The notes under the pieces were generated by a model, which ran no database searches, was not told the origin of the DNA, and saw only the letters and a program-made list of their open reading frames with translations. A stretch of DNA of 64,000 nt from Vibrio splendidus (GTDB lineage: Bacteria; Pseudomonadota; Gammaproteobacteria; Enterobacterales; Vibrionaceae). Shown piece after piece: positions 44,949-52,801 of this stretch. The position numbers and the translations under genes were made by a program. The stretch covers positions 1,674,001 to 1,738,000 of the forward strand of contig NZ_LNRF01000001.1 in NCBI RefSeq assembly GCF_001557875.1. Reading direction: 5' to 3'. Within the stretch, counting starts at the first letter, position 1, and each line of letters opens with the position of its first letter.

Positions 44949-44987
44949 TAGAAAACGTTTTCTATTTATTTTTTTGAAATAAATAGA
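44949..44987. promoter_or_regulatory. PurR/LacI-type operator and AT-rich inverted repeat upstream of codBA
   Basis: TAGAAAACGTTTTCTA (44949-44964) is a perfect 16-bp dyad centred on AACGTT, the shape of LacI/PurR-family operators; PurR controls codBA in E. coli. It overlaps an 11-bp perfect inverted repeat (TCTATTTATTT, 44961-44971, with 44977-44987). The dyad lies about 190-205 bp before the codB start. Confidence 0.65.
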
Positions 44988-45154
44988 AAAAATAACCCTA
45001 TGTTATATAAGACAATTAGTGCAATAACTGATTTTAGAGCACCTTTATTGACAAAATTAGCATTGACTACGTGATTTATATCACCATAATGCGCACGTTT
45101 GCCTGCAATACGGCGACCGTTAAATTTAATTTTGATCATTTGCGGAGGTAAAAA

Positions 45155-46393
45155 ATGGCTGCTGATAATAACTACAGTCTAGGGCCGGTTCCTACATCGG
45201 CTAGGAAAGGAGTCGCTTCACTCACCATGGTAATGCTTGGGCTCACTTTCTTCTCTGCAAGTATGTGGACCGGTGGTTCACTCGGGACAGGCCTTTCATT
45301 CAACGATTTCTTCCTCGCCGTTCTCATCGGTAACCTAATTCTCGGTATTTACACTTCTTTTCTTGGCTACATCGGCTCATCTACTGGCCTCTCTACTCAC
45401 CTTCTAGCTCGTTTCTCTTTCGGAACCAAAGGCTCATGGCTCCCTTCTGCTCTACTTGGCGGTACACAAGTCGGTTGGTTTGGAGTAGGTGTGGCAATGT
45501 TCGCGATTCCAGTACAAAAAGCGACTGGCATTGATACCAATACCCTGATTATCGTATCTGGCTTACTAATGACTGGGACCGTGTACTTCGGTATCAAAGC
45601 GCTCATGGTGCTTTCAGCGGTCGCCGTTCCTGCCATTGCCATTCTTGGTGGTTACTCAGTATTAACAGCAGTAGATAGCGTTGGCGGTTTAGAGCAGCTA
45701 CAACTTATCAAACCAGAAACACCAATGGACTTCTCTATGGCCCTAGCAATGGTTGTCGGTTCGTTTGTAAGTGCGGGTACGTTGACTGCCGATTTCGTTC
45801 GCTTTGGTAAAAAGCCAGCAAGCGCAGTATTGATTACTATGGTCGCATTCTTTATCGGTAACTCACTGATGTTCATCTTTGGTGCTGCTGGCGCTGCCGC
45901 AACTGGCCAAGCTGACATTTCAGACGTCATGATCGCGCAGGGTCTACTTCTTCCAGCTATCATCGTGCTTGGCTTGAATATCTGGACGACCAATGAAAAT
46001 GCACTTTATGCATCAGGTCTGGGTTTATCTAACATTACAGGTCGCTCAAGTACTACAATGTCTATCATTAACGGCATTATCGGTACGATTTTTGCGCTTT
46101 GGTTATACAACAACTTTGTAGGTTGGTTAACCTTTCTTTCGCTGGCAATCCCACCCATTGGTGGCGTAATCATCGCCGACTTCTTCGCGAATCGTAAACG
46201 TTACAAAGATTTTGCAAATGCAGAGTTCCAAACCGTTAACTGGGCTGGCATTATCGCGGTAGCAACAGGCGTAGCCACTGGTCACTTCCTACCTGGCGTT
46301 GTTCCTTTAAACGCAGTATTAGGCGGTGCAATCAGTTACCTCGTGCTAAATCCTCTATTGAATAAAAAAGCTCTGAAATCTCAGGCCGCTTAA
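45155..46393 (+). CDS. codB: Cytosine permease CodB
   Basis: A 412-residue NCS1-family transporter with about twelve membrane segments. Characteristic segments are the N-terminus (SLGPVPTSARKGVASLTMVM), SSTGLSTHLLARFSFGTKGS, and TADFVRFGKKPASAVLITMV. It imports cytosine for the adjacent deaminase. A strong ribosome-binding site (GGAGGT) lies seven bases before the ATG. It is the first gene of codBA, nine bases before codA, and a PurR-like operator lies upstream, so purine or nucleobase control is likely. Confidence 0.95.
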   Translation: MAADNNYSLGPVPTSARKGVASLTMVMLGLTFFSASMWTGGSLGTGLSFNDFFLAVLIGNLILGIYTSFLGYIGSSTGLSTHLLARFSFGTKGSWLPSALLGGTQVGWFGVGVAMFAIPVQKATGIDTNTLIIVSGLLMTGTVYFGIKALMVLSAVAVPAIAILGGYSVLTAVDSVGGLEQLQLIKPETPMDFSMALAMVVGSFVSAGTLTADFVRFGKKPASAVLITMVAFFIGNSLMFIFGAAGAAATGQADISDVMIAQGLLLPAIIVLGLNIWTTNENALYASGLGLSNITGRSSTTMSIINGIIGTIFALWLYNNFVGWLTFLSLAIPPIGGVIIADFFANRKRYKDFANAEFQTVNWAGIIAVATGVATGHFLPGVVPLNAVLGGAISYLVLNPLLNKKALKSQAA

Positions 46394-46402
46394 GGACACA
46401 CT

Positions 46403-47680
46403 ATGACAACCTTATTAATCAAGAACGCGAAACTTCAAGACCAAGAGGGCTTGAAACAAATCCTGATTGAAAATGGTCAATTTTCTCGCATTCTCGATAA
46501 TGACGCACAAATTAACCATCAAGGTGACATCCTTGATGCTGAAGGTGGCATTGCAGTATCTCCTTTCTGTGAACCGCATATCCACCTAGATACTACTCAA
46601 ACAGCTGGAGAACCTAACTGGAACATTTCTGGCACTCTGTTTGAAGGTATTGAGCGTTGGGCTGAGCGTAAAGAACTACTATCAATTGAAGACGTAAAGT
46701 CTCGTGCGAAGCAAACACTGAAATGGCAAATTGCTAATGGTGTTCAACACGTTCGTACTCACGTTGACGTGTCTGATCCTACCTTAGTTGCATTAAAAGC
46801 GATGGTTGAAGTTCGTGAAGAGATGAAGGAGTGGGTCGACATTCAGATCGTTGCATTCCCTCAAGAAGGCATTCTTTCATACCCTAATGGCAAAGAGTTA
46901 CTTGAAGAAGCAGTGAAGATCGGAGCTGATGTGATTGGCGCTATCCCACACTTTGAATTCACTCGCGAATACGGTGTTGAATCGCTGCATTATGTATTTG
47001 AACTTGCACGTAAATACAACTGCTTGATCGACGTTCACTGTGATGAAATCGACGACGAGCAATCTCGTTTTGTTGAGACACTTGCAGCCCTTGCTCATAA
47101 ATTTGAAATGGGCGAAAAGGTCACCGCTAGCCACACTACTGCGATGGGTTCATACAACGGTGCTTATGCCTCTCGCCTATTCCGTCTATTGAAGATGTCT
47201 GGTATCAACTTTGTTGCGAACCCGTTAGTGAACATTCACTTACAGGGTCGCTTTGACGATTACCCAAAACGTCGTGGCGTAACACGAGTTAAAGAGATGC
47301 TAGCGGCAAACATCAATGTGTGTTTCGGCCACGATGATGTGTTTGACCCATGGTACCCACTAGGTACAGCGAACATGCTTCAGGTACTACATATGGGGCT
47401 GCATGTAACACAAGTGATGGGCTACGACCAAATCAACAACTCGCTTGATCTGATCAGCAATAACTCCGCTCGCACGCTGAACATCCAAGACAACTACGGT
47501 ATTGAAGTAGGTAAGCCTGGTAGCCTACTGATTCTTCCTGCTGACAATGGCTTTGATGCAGTACGTCGCCAGGTACCAGTGCAGTACTCTGTGCGTCACG
47601 GTAAGGTGATTGCAGAGACTCAACCAGCTAGAACAAAAATTAACTTAGATCAGACTGAAGATATCAACTTTAAGCGTTAA
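46403..47680 (+). CDS. codA: Cytosine deaminase CodA
   Basis: A 425-residue amidohydrolase. Metal and catalytic residues are visible: the HIH pair in [18 protein letters not shown] (about residues 60-63), a histidine in [16 protein letters not shown], one in [10 protein letters not shown], and the late Asp in [15 protein letters not shown]. The pattern matches E. coli CodA, a Fe/Zn enzyme that converts cytosine to uracil and ammonia in the cytosol. It follows codB by nine bases. Length agrees with the family (about 426). Confidence 0.95.
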   Translation: MTTLLIKNAKLQDQEGLKQILIENGQFSRILDNDAQINHQGDILDAEGGIAVSPFCEPHIHLDTTQTAGEPNWNISGTLFEGIERWAERKELLSIEDVKSRAKQTLKWQIANGVQHVRTHVDVSDPTLVALKAMVEVREEMKEWVDIQIVAFPQEGILSYPNGKELLEEAVKIGADVIGAIPHFEFTREYGVESLHYVFELARKYNCLIDVHCDEIDDEQSRFVETLAALAHKFEMGEKVTASHTTAMGSYNGAYASRLFRLLKMSGINFVANPLVNIHLQGRFDDYPKRRGVTRVKEMLAANINVCFGHDDVFDPWYPLGTANMLQVLHMGLHVTQVMGYDQINNSLDLISNNSARTLNIQDNYGIEVGKPGSLLILPADNGFDAVRRQVPVQYSVRHGKVIAETQPARTKINLDQTEDINFKR

Positions 47681-48041
47681 TATCGTCTATACTAATCATG
47701 AAAAGGAGGCTTAGGCTTCCTTTTCAGTTTGTCATGGCGCGTGATTTTATAAAACCATCAGCTATTTTAGGTGGTTTTTGTTAACCAGCACAACATGACA
47801 AAAAAACTCGCTGATTTCTCAATCAATGAGTGTACAACCGGAAAGACTGTGTTAACATGCACTCGCTCTGTTAGCCGGAGTTATTTAAGTTAGATGAATA
47901 GTAAAAAATGACATGTAAAATCGTTACCCGTTTTTGTAAGTAGTTTTTCCTTATTTCTTAGCAATATTAAATAATTCAATTATCAGCGCATTGCAGTAAT
48001 GCAATCAACAATTTAGAAAATTTATGAATAAGGGACAAATT
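47681..48041 (+). other. codA terminator and long leader of the cold-shock gene
   Basis: The region holds the codA terminator (GAAAAGGAGGC/GCTTCCTTTTC, 47700-47725) and then an AT-rich stretch before the csp ATG at 48042. Long structured 5' leaders are usual for cspA-type mRNAs; the part from about 47880 is the probable leader. No other gene is seen. Confidence 0.55.
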
Positions 48042-48254
48042 ATGTCTAACACAAATACTGGCACTGTAAAATGGTTTAACGAAGAGAAAGGTTTCGGTTT
48101 CATTTCTCAAGACAACGGCGGTGCTGACGTATTCGTACACTTCCGTGCAATCGCTTCTGAAGGCTTCAAAACTCTGAAAGAAGGCCAAAAGGTTTCTTTC
48201 GAAGTTGAAAACGGTCAAAAAGGCCTACAAGCAGCAAACGTTGTTGCTCAATAA
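48042..48254 (+). CDS. cspA: Cold-shock protein, CspA family
   Basis: A 70-residue single cold-shock domain. RNP1 is KGFGFIS (residues about 16-22) and RNP2 is VFVHF (31-35). It binds single-stranded RNA and DNA and acts as an RNA chaperone at low temperature. I chose the ATG at 48042: AAGGGA lies six bases before it, whereas the upstream ATG at 48024 has no such site. The probable leader is long. It has its own terminator. I recall a cspA gene beside a GGDEF gene on V. cholerae chromosome II, as here. Confidence 0.93.
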   Translation: MSNTNTGTVKWFNEEKGFGFISQDNGGADVFVHFRAIASEGFKTLKEGQKVSFEVENGQKGLQAANVVAQ

Positions 48255-48279
48255 TTAGCTTTTAGCTAAAAAGAATTTT

Positions 48280-48308
48280 AAAGCGCTGATTTTTATCGGC
48301 GCTTTTTT
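48280..48308 (+). terminator. Terminator after the cold-shock gene
   Basis: AAAGCGCTGAT and ATCGGCGCTTT (one G-T wobble) around TTTT, then a run of T. Confidence 0.85.
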
Positions 48309-48681
48309 GTATCTGTCGAAAAGTTTTCGATACTCCCTTTCCGTTGATAACTCCCTCTACCACACTCTTCAATCTCTAGCCCCACCCTATTTCAAACAAC
48401 TACACTTTTACTCATCAATTTAAAGCGTCATTTTCTGAAATCATTGCCAAGCTTTAGTGTTCATATTTACATCGATGATACAAAGTGAATAACCAAAAAT
48501 ATATTTAAAGAACAACCCTTTAGTTCTTACATATGAATACGCAATCGATATTCATAATAAAAATGAGTCATTTATCCAATCCTCATCCATTAATCATATA
48601 ATTTTTAAAGCAAATACCTGCGAAATCCGCTAACCTTGTCGACAAGTGGCTTTAGTTATTTTGGTATCTGCAGTAAAAATA
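48309..48681 (+). other. Leader region of the diguanylate cyclase gene
   Basis: About 370 bp without a gene. It contains a small hairpin (AAGAAC/GTTCTT near 48510) and, just before the gene, a foldable segment: GCAAATACC (48610-48618) can pair with GGTATCTGC (48663-48671), enclosing the 12-bp palindrome CTTGTCGACAAG. The segment CGCTAAC near 48628 is complementary to part of the Qrr core. Confidence 0.4.
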
Positions 48682-49698
48682 ATGAACAAAGACGAATTTC
48701 AGAAATCCACCGCAAATCTAAAAAAAGCGGTGCCTCTTATGATGAAAAACAGGGTGTCTACTACACCTGCAAATTACGCACTTTGGTACACCTATGTCGA
48801 TAACGCTATCCCACAGCTGACTCAAGACATGGACGGTGTTTTAGAACACTACGGTATTTGCCCTCCAGCCGTTGGTGAGCAGCTATATAACAATTATGTT
48901 GCTAGTAAATCCGAAACAAATATCAATGACCTTCGCGCTAATTTGGAACTGTTAGTTTCTGAAGTTTCGAATTCGATGAACGACACCCTGACCGACACCT
49001 CTGCATTTTCTGACATGATCGATAAAAGCTTTGAAGATTTAGCTCGTGTTGATAATGAGAGTTTATCGATCGATGAAGTCATGTCTTTGGTTCGTCAACT
49101 GGTTTCTGAATCACGTCACATTCGTCACTCCACTCAGTTTTTAAACTCTCAGCTAAACTCTGCAACGTCAGAAATCACCAAGCTTAAAAGCCAGCTGGTA
49201 GAAGTACAGAAAGACGCACTCTTTGATAGCACTACGACACTCTATAACCGACGCTCTTTCGATCGAGATATTGAAACCTTGTGCGAAGCGCAGCAATCTT
49301 TGTGTTTGATTCTTCTCGATATCGACCACTTTAAAAACTTCAACGACACCTATGGCCACTTGTTTGGCGATATGGTTCTTAAAGGAATTGCTCGTAAGCT
49401 GAAGCTAAGTTGCCGAGAAGGTATCTCTGCTTATCGATTTGGCGGTGAGGAGTTCGCACTCATAGTGCCAAACAAGTCTTTGCGTATTGCCCGTCAGCTC
49501 GCAGATACCAATCGTCGATCTTTTGAAAAGCTGTCAATTAAAGATCGCCGCAGTGGTGAACAAGTCGGCAGCATCACCGCATCGTTTGGGGTTGCTGAAC
49601 TTGAACCCGGCGAATCAGCACAATCGTTGATCGAACGTGCGGATAAACTGCTTTACGAAGCAAAATCACTTGGTCGCAATCGAGTCATGCCTCTTTAG
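48682..49698 (+). CDS. Diguanylate cyclase (GGDEF), soluble
   Basis: About 338 residues from MNKDEFQKSTANLKKAVPLM; no Shine-Dalgarno is obvious, and an in-frame GTG at 48646 is the alternative. The N-terminal 165 residues are a helical domain of unknown ligand seen in other Vibrio GGDEF proteins (NRVSTTPANYALWYTYVDNA). The C-terminal GGDEF domain has an intact active site GGEEF (YRFGGEEFALIVP), so it should make c-di-GMP. The usual inhibitory RxxD site is absent (REGI at that position). No membrane segment: cytosolic. A terminator follows at 49768. Confidence 0.92.
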   Translation: MNKDEFQKSTANLKKAVPLMMKNRVSTTPANYALWYTYVDNAIPQLTQDMDGVLEHYGICPPAVGEQLYNNYVASKSETNINDLRANLELLVSEVSNSMNDTLTDTSAFSDMIDKSFEDLARVDNESLSIDEVMSLVRQLVSESRHIRHSTQFLNSQLNSATSEITKLKSQLVEVQKDALFDSTTTLYNRRSFDRDIETLCEAQQSLCLILLDIDHFKNFNDTYGHLFGDMVLKGIARKLKLSCREGISAYRFGGEEFALIVPNKSLRIARQLADTNRRSFEKLSIKDRRSGEQVGSITASFGVAELEPGESAQSLIERADKLLYEAKSLGRNRVMPL

Positions 49699-49767
49699 CT
49701 TTATTACTGACACGACTTAACTAAAGGCAGTGAAGCATTCATCGACATACGTTTAAAAAGAACAACA

Positions 49768-49814
49768 AAAAGCGCCCAAGACTAACTAGTACGTTAATCT
49801 TGGGGGCTTTTTTG
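49768..49814 (+). terminator. Terminator after the diguanylate cyclase
   Basis: AAAAGCGCCCAAGA and TCTTGGGGGCTTTT with the inner TAA/TTA pair around CTAGTACG, then a T-run. It also serves the convergent gene at 49886. Confidence 0.8.
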
Positions 49815-49885
49815 TCAGCTATATGTATTGACTTATTACTTAAAGGGTTAAGACTCTACAGCGAGCGAAAACCTACTTTGTGGCA

Positions 49886-50482
49886 CTAAAGCTGATAGCA
49901 GTAATTCAGGCAGTAGTCTTCACCACTTTTTGCTCTGAACTCTTTATCTTCGCTGCATGCCTTTGGTTTACCCTTTGCGTCACCTTGAATCAAACTGATC
50001 CAGTGGCGCATTGCTGCAATGGTCTCTTCGCGCATTGTAGTCGTAGCTTCCATTGGTGATTGGCCGAATGTGGTGCATGATTCTAACTGAATATCATCAA
50101 TCTCCACCAACTCGATGCAACCCGTCCCTTTATGGCAGCCAAACATCACCTCTAAGTGGCTGCCACTGCCATCTCGGAATAAGATTGAATCTGGGTCATT
50201 CTTCTCCCCCATGTACGCTACAAACTGTTTAGGGTGCTTTAGGCCACTATGCTGGCCATCTTTAAAGTAAGCCATGATATGACGGTAATCGACTACATAG
50301 CTGGTTACGTCTTGGTGTGAGCCATTCTCCAGTGGGAATAGTCGATCAAGCAGCTGTTTTGCTTTAACTTGCTTCTCAGTTTGTTGGTTGGCACTGATTG
50401 TCTCCACGGCAAAGACAGCTTCAGCGATAAATGGCTTTGATTGTTTTTGGATTTCTGTTTTATCGAATGTCAGCATATTCAT
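49886..50482 (-). CDS. Hypothetical protein next to the DUF3612 regulator, 198 aa
   Basis: I do not recognise a domain with confidence. The protein is soluble, with no signal peptide. The C-terminal third is cysteine-rich (CHKGTGCIELVEIDDIQLES; KACSEDKEFRAKSGEDYCLN; YCYQL), which suggests a bound metal or disulfides. It is divergent from the DUF3612 regulator, and the 169 bp between them hold five copies of a TTGTRAAWTT-like repeat, so its expression is probably set by that regulator. Family, substrate and pathway unknown; a link to short-chain acyl or glyoxylate metabolism is only guilt by association. Confidence 0.65.
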   Translation of the reverse strand: MNMLTFDKTEIQKQSKPFIAEAVFAVETISANQQTEKQVKAKQLLDRLFPLENGSHQDVTSYVVDYRHIMAYFKDGQHSGLKHPKQFVAYMGEKNDPDSILFRDGSGSHLEVMFGCHKGTGCIELVEIDDIQLESCTTFGQSPMEATTTMREETIAAMRHWISLIQGDAKGKPKACSEDKEFRAKSGEDYCLNYCYQL

Positions 50483-50584
50483 AGTCTTTCCCTCTTGACC
50501 AGTCCGGTGAAACTCACCGATTTCTACAGCGAAAATGTGTCCTAGAGCAATTATTCCAAACTAACGTTTAATTTATTTGTCATT

Positions 50585-50664
50585 TTGTGAATTGCTTAGT
50601 TTGTAGATTAGCGCTTTTTTTCATACAATTTCACAACAAAAATTTTACAATGTGAATTTTACAA
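50585..50664. promoter_or_regulatory. Cluster of TTGTRAAWTT-like repeats
   Basis: Sites: TTGTGAATT at 50585, TTGTAGATT at 50601, AATTTCACAA at 50627 (reverse), AATTTTACAA at 50641 and 50655 (reverse). Five related half-sites in 80 bp between divergent genes, the last two reaching the start of the DUF3612 gene. Probable autoregulatory operator array. Confidence 0.6.
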
Positions 50665-52184
50665 ATATGGCCTTGTCAAAAAGTTTAGTTCGTCAGTCAC
50701 ATTTCCTAGGTACGAAAATACGTAACCTTAGAAAACGTAACCATTTAACGATGGAAGACCTGTCTGCGCGTTGTATTAGGATCAACCCAGAATACGCACC
50801 TTCCGTTTCTTACCTTTCAATGATTGAACGTGGAAAGCGGGTCCCAAGCATCGATATGCTAGAAGTGATTGCCCAGGTCTTTCAGAAGAACCCAACGTGG
50901 TTCCTCGACGATGAATCGGAACAACAAGCCATTGCACCTGATAAAGGGAATCGGGGGGGAATAAGTGGCATGGCACTTGAACCGAGCTTCCTTTTCTCCA
51001 ACGACATTCTTCAAATCGCGATTCCTGAGATGCTTTCGCAAACGGGAATCTCCGGTCGCCAGTTTGCGCATCTATTGATTCGGGCACACCAAGAGAGCAA
51101 CCAGAACCACTTCCCTGACCTTGAGCGAGCTGCAGAAGAAGTTGGTCTAAAACGTCTTAACCTCAGCGTCGAAGACCTCATAGACATCGCTAGAAGCCTA
51201 GGAATCAACATCCGTTGGGTAACGCGAACACCGCAAGACGTAGTTGATGAGCTCGGTATTAATGCCAAGCAACTGGTTACTTCATTCTTTGAGCCTCCGG
51301 GTACAATCTTCTTAAACGAGATTCTTAAAGAGTATCCAACTCGCCTGAAATACGACCTCTCGGTTTATATCGGCCATTGCATTTTGCATAGCAAAGAAGG
51401 ATTAAAAAGTGTGTTGTCGGTAGGTAACAACAATACATGGGACGACAACCAGGTTTCAGGCTCTTCTCAGCTGAACTCCCAAGACATTCTTCAAGCATGG
51501 CGAGACTTCGAATCTAGCTTCTTTGCTGGAGCACTGCTGTGTCCAAAAGTCCCATTTAGACAGTTACTCGACCGCACTGGTTACGAAATCGACGTTCACA
51601 AAAGAGCAGGGGTTTCCCCCTCTGTTGCAATGCGCCGAATGACAGTAGTATCGCCCTATCCTCACTGGCACTACTTTGATGCTTACGGGCCTGGGAAGCT
51701 CAAGGCGGTATACCGCGGGAATGGGATTCCACTGCCTTGGGGAAATATGAGAACGGTCGCTGACCCATGTCAACATTGGGCTGTGTTCCGTCGATTATCG
51801 GAGCCTCGAGCGGGAAGCTCGGCTCAAATCTCCATTTTAAATGTGGGAGACGAGCCAAGAATCTACTGCTGTGAATCCATCAATATGACGGATCCTGCGG
51901 GTAACAATCGTGTGTTGTGTGCTGGTATAGATCTCAACCCTGCGATTGATGCTCAAGGCGGTAATTCAAGAGACATAGCAGAGCAGCTAAAAGCATCATG
52001 TGTTAACAATGGTGGCTCTGTGGCTATCCCGCGCAACATCAAGAAAGATCTCACGACAATAGCCAAGATTCTAAATATAAATTGGATTGAACGTGGGATA
52101 GAGACAGAGGCTAGGCTTATCTGCTCCAGAGGGGGAGAATGCCCACGCCAACCAAGCTGTTACTCGAAGTGTGGTGAGTGTTAG
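50652..52184 (+). CDS. DUF3612 transcriptional regulator (XRE HTH, ScfR/RamB-like)
   Basis: A 510-residue regulator starting at GTG (50652), or at ATG 50667 as MALSKSLVRQ. The N-terminus is an XRE-type HTH (GTKIRNLRKRNHLTMEDLSA; PSVSYLSMIERGKRVPSIDM). The central part resembles IrrE/ImmA-type regions of short-chain acyl-CoA regulators but lacks a clear zinc HEXXH motif. The C-terminus has a cysteine cluster (CSRGGECPRQPSCYSKCGEC) like that of RamB/ScfR proteins. Relatives control acetate, propionate or glyoxylate-cycle genes. It is divergent from the 198-residue protein gene, with a repeat array between them. Confidence 0.88.
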   Translation: MNFTNMALSKSLVRQSHFLGTKIRNLRKRNHLTMEDLSARCIRINPEYAPSVSYLSMIERGKRVPSIDMLEVIAQVFQKNPTWFLDDESEQQAIAPDKGNRGGISGMALEPSFLFSNDILQIAIPEMLSQTGISGRQFAHLLIRAHQESNQNHFPDLERAAEEVGLKRLNLSVEDLIDIARSLGINIRWVTRTPQDVVDELGINAKQLVTSFFEPPGTIFLNEILKEYPTRLKYDLSVYIGHCILHSKEGLKSVLSVGNNNTWDDNQVSGSSQLNSQDILQAWRDFESSFFAGALLCPKVPFRQLLDRTGYEIDVHKRAGVSPSVAMRRMTVVSPYPHWHYFDAYGPGKLKAVYRGNGIPLPWGNMRTVADPCQHWAVFRRLSEPRAGSSAQISILNVGDEPRIYCCESINMTDPAGNNRVLCAGIDLNPAIDAQGGNSRDIAEQLKASCVNNGGSVAIPRNIKKDLTTIAKILNINWIERGIETEARLICSRGGECPRQPSCYSKCGEC

Positions 52185-52306
52185 AAGCAATACTGGTGGG
52201 AGCATGATAAGTGCATTATCGTGCTCGCTTATTTTTGCTTTGGTTAGCTGCACTTAATAACAATTAATAAAAAGTAAAACCAACAAGTAGAACCTAGAAT
52301 CCAGGC

Positions 52307-52415
52307 AAAAAAAAACCAATCACAATAAGGGTGATTGGTCATATATTTTGTGTGAACAAAAAAGGTTCACTAACAACGTCAGTTGGCTAGGTGACCCTCG
52401 GCTTAAGAAGGGTCA
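52307..52415 (-). ncRNA. qrr: Qrr quorum-regulatory sRNA (copy 2)
   Basis: About 109 nt on the minus strand. The first 52 nt are identical to copy 1 (TGACCCTTCTTAAGCCGAGG, then the core CTAGCCAACTGACGTTGTTA and GTGAACC). The second stem differs in its loop (GTGAACC...GTTCAC), and the terminator is a different but equivalent hairpin (ACCAATCAC/GTGATTGGT, then a T-run of nine). Stem changes preserve pairing, as expected for a functional RNA. Like copy 1 it has the longer first stem-loop. It is tail-to-tail with the DUF3612 gene (stop at 52184). Confidence 0.95.
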
Positions 52416-52426
52416 CCTTTACTAAT

Positions 52427-52442
52427 GCAGTATGCGTGCCAA
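52427..52442 (-). promoter_or_regulatory. Sigma-54 promoter of qrr (copy 2)
   Basis: The minus strand reads TTGGCACGCATACTGC, with GG at 52440-52439 and GC at 52428-52427. The predicted start at 52415 is again the T of TGACCC. Confidence 0.93.
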
Positions 52443-52503
52443 CTTTAAAAACACGTATTTACTACGCATCTGGACACGTATTAGTCGTAAATACTTATTT
52501 GTT

Positions 52504-52529
52504 TTGCAAACTGAAATTGCAAATTGCAA
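52504..52529 (-). promoter_or_regulatory. Two tandem LuxO boxes upstream of qrr (copy 2)
   Basis: TTGCAAATTGCAA (52517-52529) is a perfect LuxO site; TTGCAAACTGAAA (52504-52516) has one mismatch. They are adjacent, as in copy 1, and lie 89-114 bp upstream of the predicted start. Confidence 0.85.
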
Positions 52530-52672
52530 AAAACAACAAAAACGCTAGTGATTATGTTGTTATTAATAAATTATTAAAGATTCATTCCCCTTCCCCAAAT
52601 TGCCGAATTTCCCTTGTGTTCAATCACTTTAAACAGCAATAAACCTCTCCTGAGTTACAAATCAACGCCCAT

Positions 52673-52707
52673 AAAAAAACGCGAACATTGAAATTCAATA
52701 TTCACGC
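52673..52707 (-). terminator. Terminator of the DEAD-box helicase gene
   Basis: On the minus strand CGTGAATATTGAA pairs with TTCAATGTTCGCG (three G-T wobbles), followed by TTTTTTT. Confidence 0.75.
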
Positions 52708-52801
52708 TTATTTGAGTTAGATAGCAGAAAGTCCCGAATCAACGAGAACTCTCCTAAAAAGCACTCTCGTTATTGGACCTTTATGATCTATCTAAGAGAC
52801 T

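Noticed and set aside
44734..52415. Inverted 52-bp repeats read as insertion-sequence ends or attC sites
   Set aside because: The conserved block is the Qrr RNA, each with its own promoter and terminator; no transposase or integron integrase is present.
52391..52642. 83-residue ORF on the plus strand
   Set aside because: It lies antisense to the qrr copy 2 leader, promoter and LuxO boxes; no protein-like features.
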